NCBI GenBank assembly: GCA_034190875.2 | Contig: CM067348.1 | Location: 5,253,427 to 5,317,426, forward strand | Source: Urechis unicinctus | Lineage: Eukaryota; Annelida; Polychaeta; Xenopneusta; Urechidae | Direction: 5' to 3' | DNA length: 64,000 bases | Shown here: positions 63,691-64,000 of the stretch, one piece after another | How the letters are laid out: the number at the start of each line of letters is the position of its first letter | Position numbering within the stretch: the stretch's first letter is position 1 | Made by a program: the position numbers and the translations under genes | The notes under the pieces: model-generated | Seen by the model: the letters and a program-made list of their open reading frames with translations, nothing else | The model's database searches: none | What the model was told of the DNA's origin: nothing

Positions 63691-64000
63691 CATCAAGTCG
63701 CAGGGAGGGGGAGCGGTATCATCAAGTGGATAGATTTACTGACAGCTATTAAAAACCTATTTGCGTCGTGCATTTTAATCTTCCAGGTCAAACAAACTGT
63801 TGCTGCCAATTATATTATACCATCCATACGGACCAAACCAGCATCTTATGCAGGCAAAAGGTAAATATTAACTTTACCTGAGGTAACTGTTTTGGAATTG
63901 ATTTCCCTTGGTAGCAAAGCAACTCTCGCCTTTACCGATGCTTCATCACAGAAATGCGATAATATAGTAAGCATATTTAAGATACAAACTGTTATGCATA
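63691..64000. other. Non-genic end of window
   Basis: A 62-codon plus frame at 63676-63864 is unrecognised. Nothing else is supported. Confidence 0.35.

Overview
This window is eukaryotic, AT-rich and mostly non-coding. Coding sequence is split by GT-AG introns. There are long (TA)n microsatellites, a satellite array, and many decayed retrotransposons: CR1/L2-, RTE- and I/Nimb-like LINEs and a DIRS/Ngaro-like tyrosine-recombinase (YR) element. Short repeats ending in (CACT)n, with a 'gtgggtccgggg…tcgtaag..gcgactaa' module, resemble dispersed repeats I associate with mollusc genomes. My best guess is a marine lophotrochozoan animal, probably a mollusc. That is inference; no species can be named from the sequence.

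Layout. 1-4.1 kb is a higher-order satellite array built on a 153-bp unit. 4.1-6.9 kb is a nested transposon cluster: (CACT)n-tailed repeats, an RTE-like RT fragment on the minus strand, and I/Nimb-like RT and ORF1 fragments on the plus strand. 7.8-8.7 kb holds two exons of a secreted or surface Ly6/uPAR three-finger protein (minus). 11.5-15.7 kb holds a CARD-NACHT-LRR NOD-like receptor (minus) whose three exons can be read through splice signals but whose frame is broken many times. A 150-codon unrecognised ORF (plus) follows at 15.9-16.3 kb. 16.4-32 kb is largely non-genic, with (TA)n tracts and two candidate first exons (minus, at 20.98 and 29.25 kb) under promoter-like motifs. 32.3-33.9 kb is a degraded YR retrotransposon (minus). 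34-52 kb is non-coding with local duplications. 52.55-56.3 kb is a nearly full-length CR1/L2-like LINE (plus) with three frame breaks. 57.8-58.4 kb is a decayed LINE RT (minus) between two poly-C-bearing direct repeats. 58.6-64 kb is non-coding and contains a diverged, colinear duplicate of 47.8-50.8 kb.

Biology. The most interesting part is the innate-immunity-like pair on one strand: a three-finger surface protein and, 3 kb upstream in transcription terms, a CARD-NACHT-LRR receptor. The receptor keeps its CARD, Walker A, Walker B, winged-helix and LRR signatures, but they are spread over shifting frames. The LINE and the I/Nimb ORF1 also carry single-base shifts, some in homopolymers. Real pseudogenisation and uncorrected long-read indels are therefore both possible.

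Limits. All family calls come from reading motifs by eye. No search, alignment score or expression data were available. Most ORFs of 60-130 codons here are about as frequent as expected by chance and are not called.
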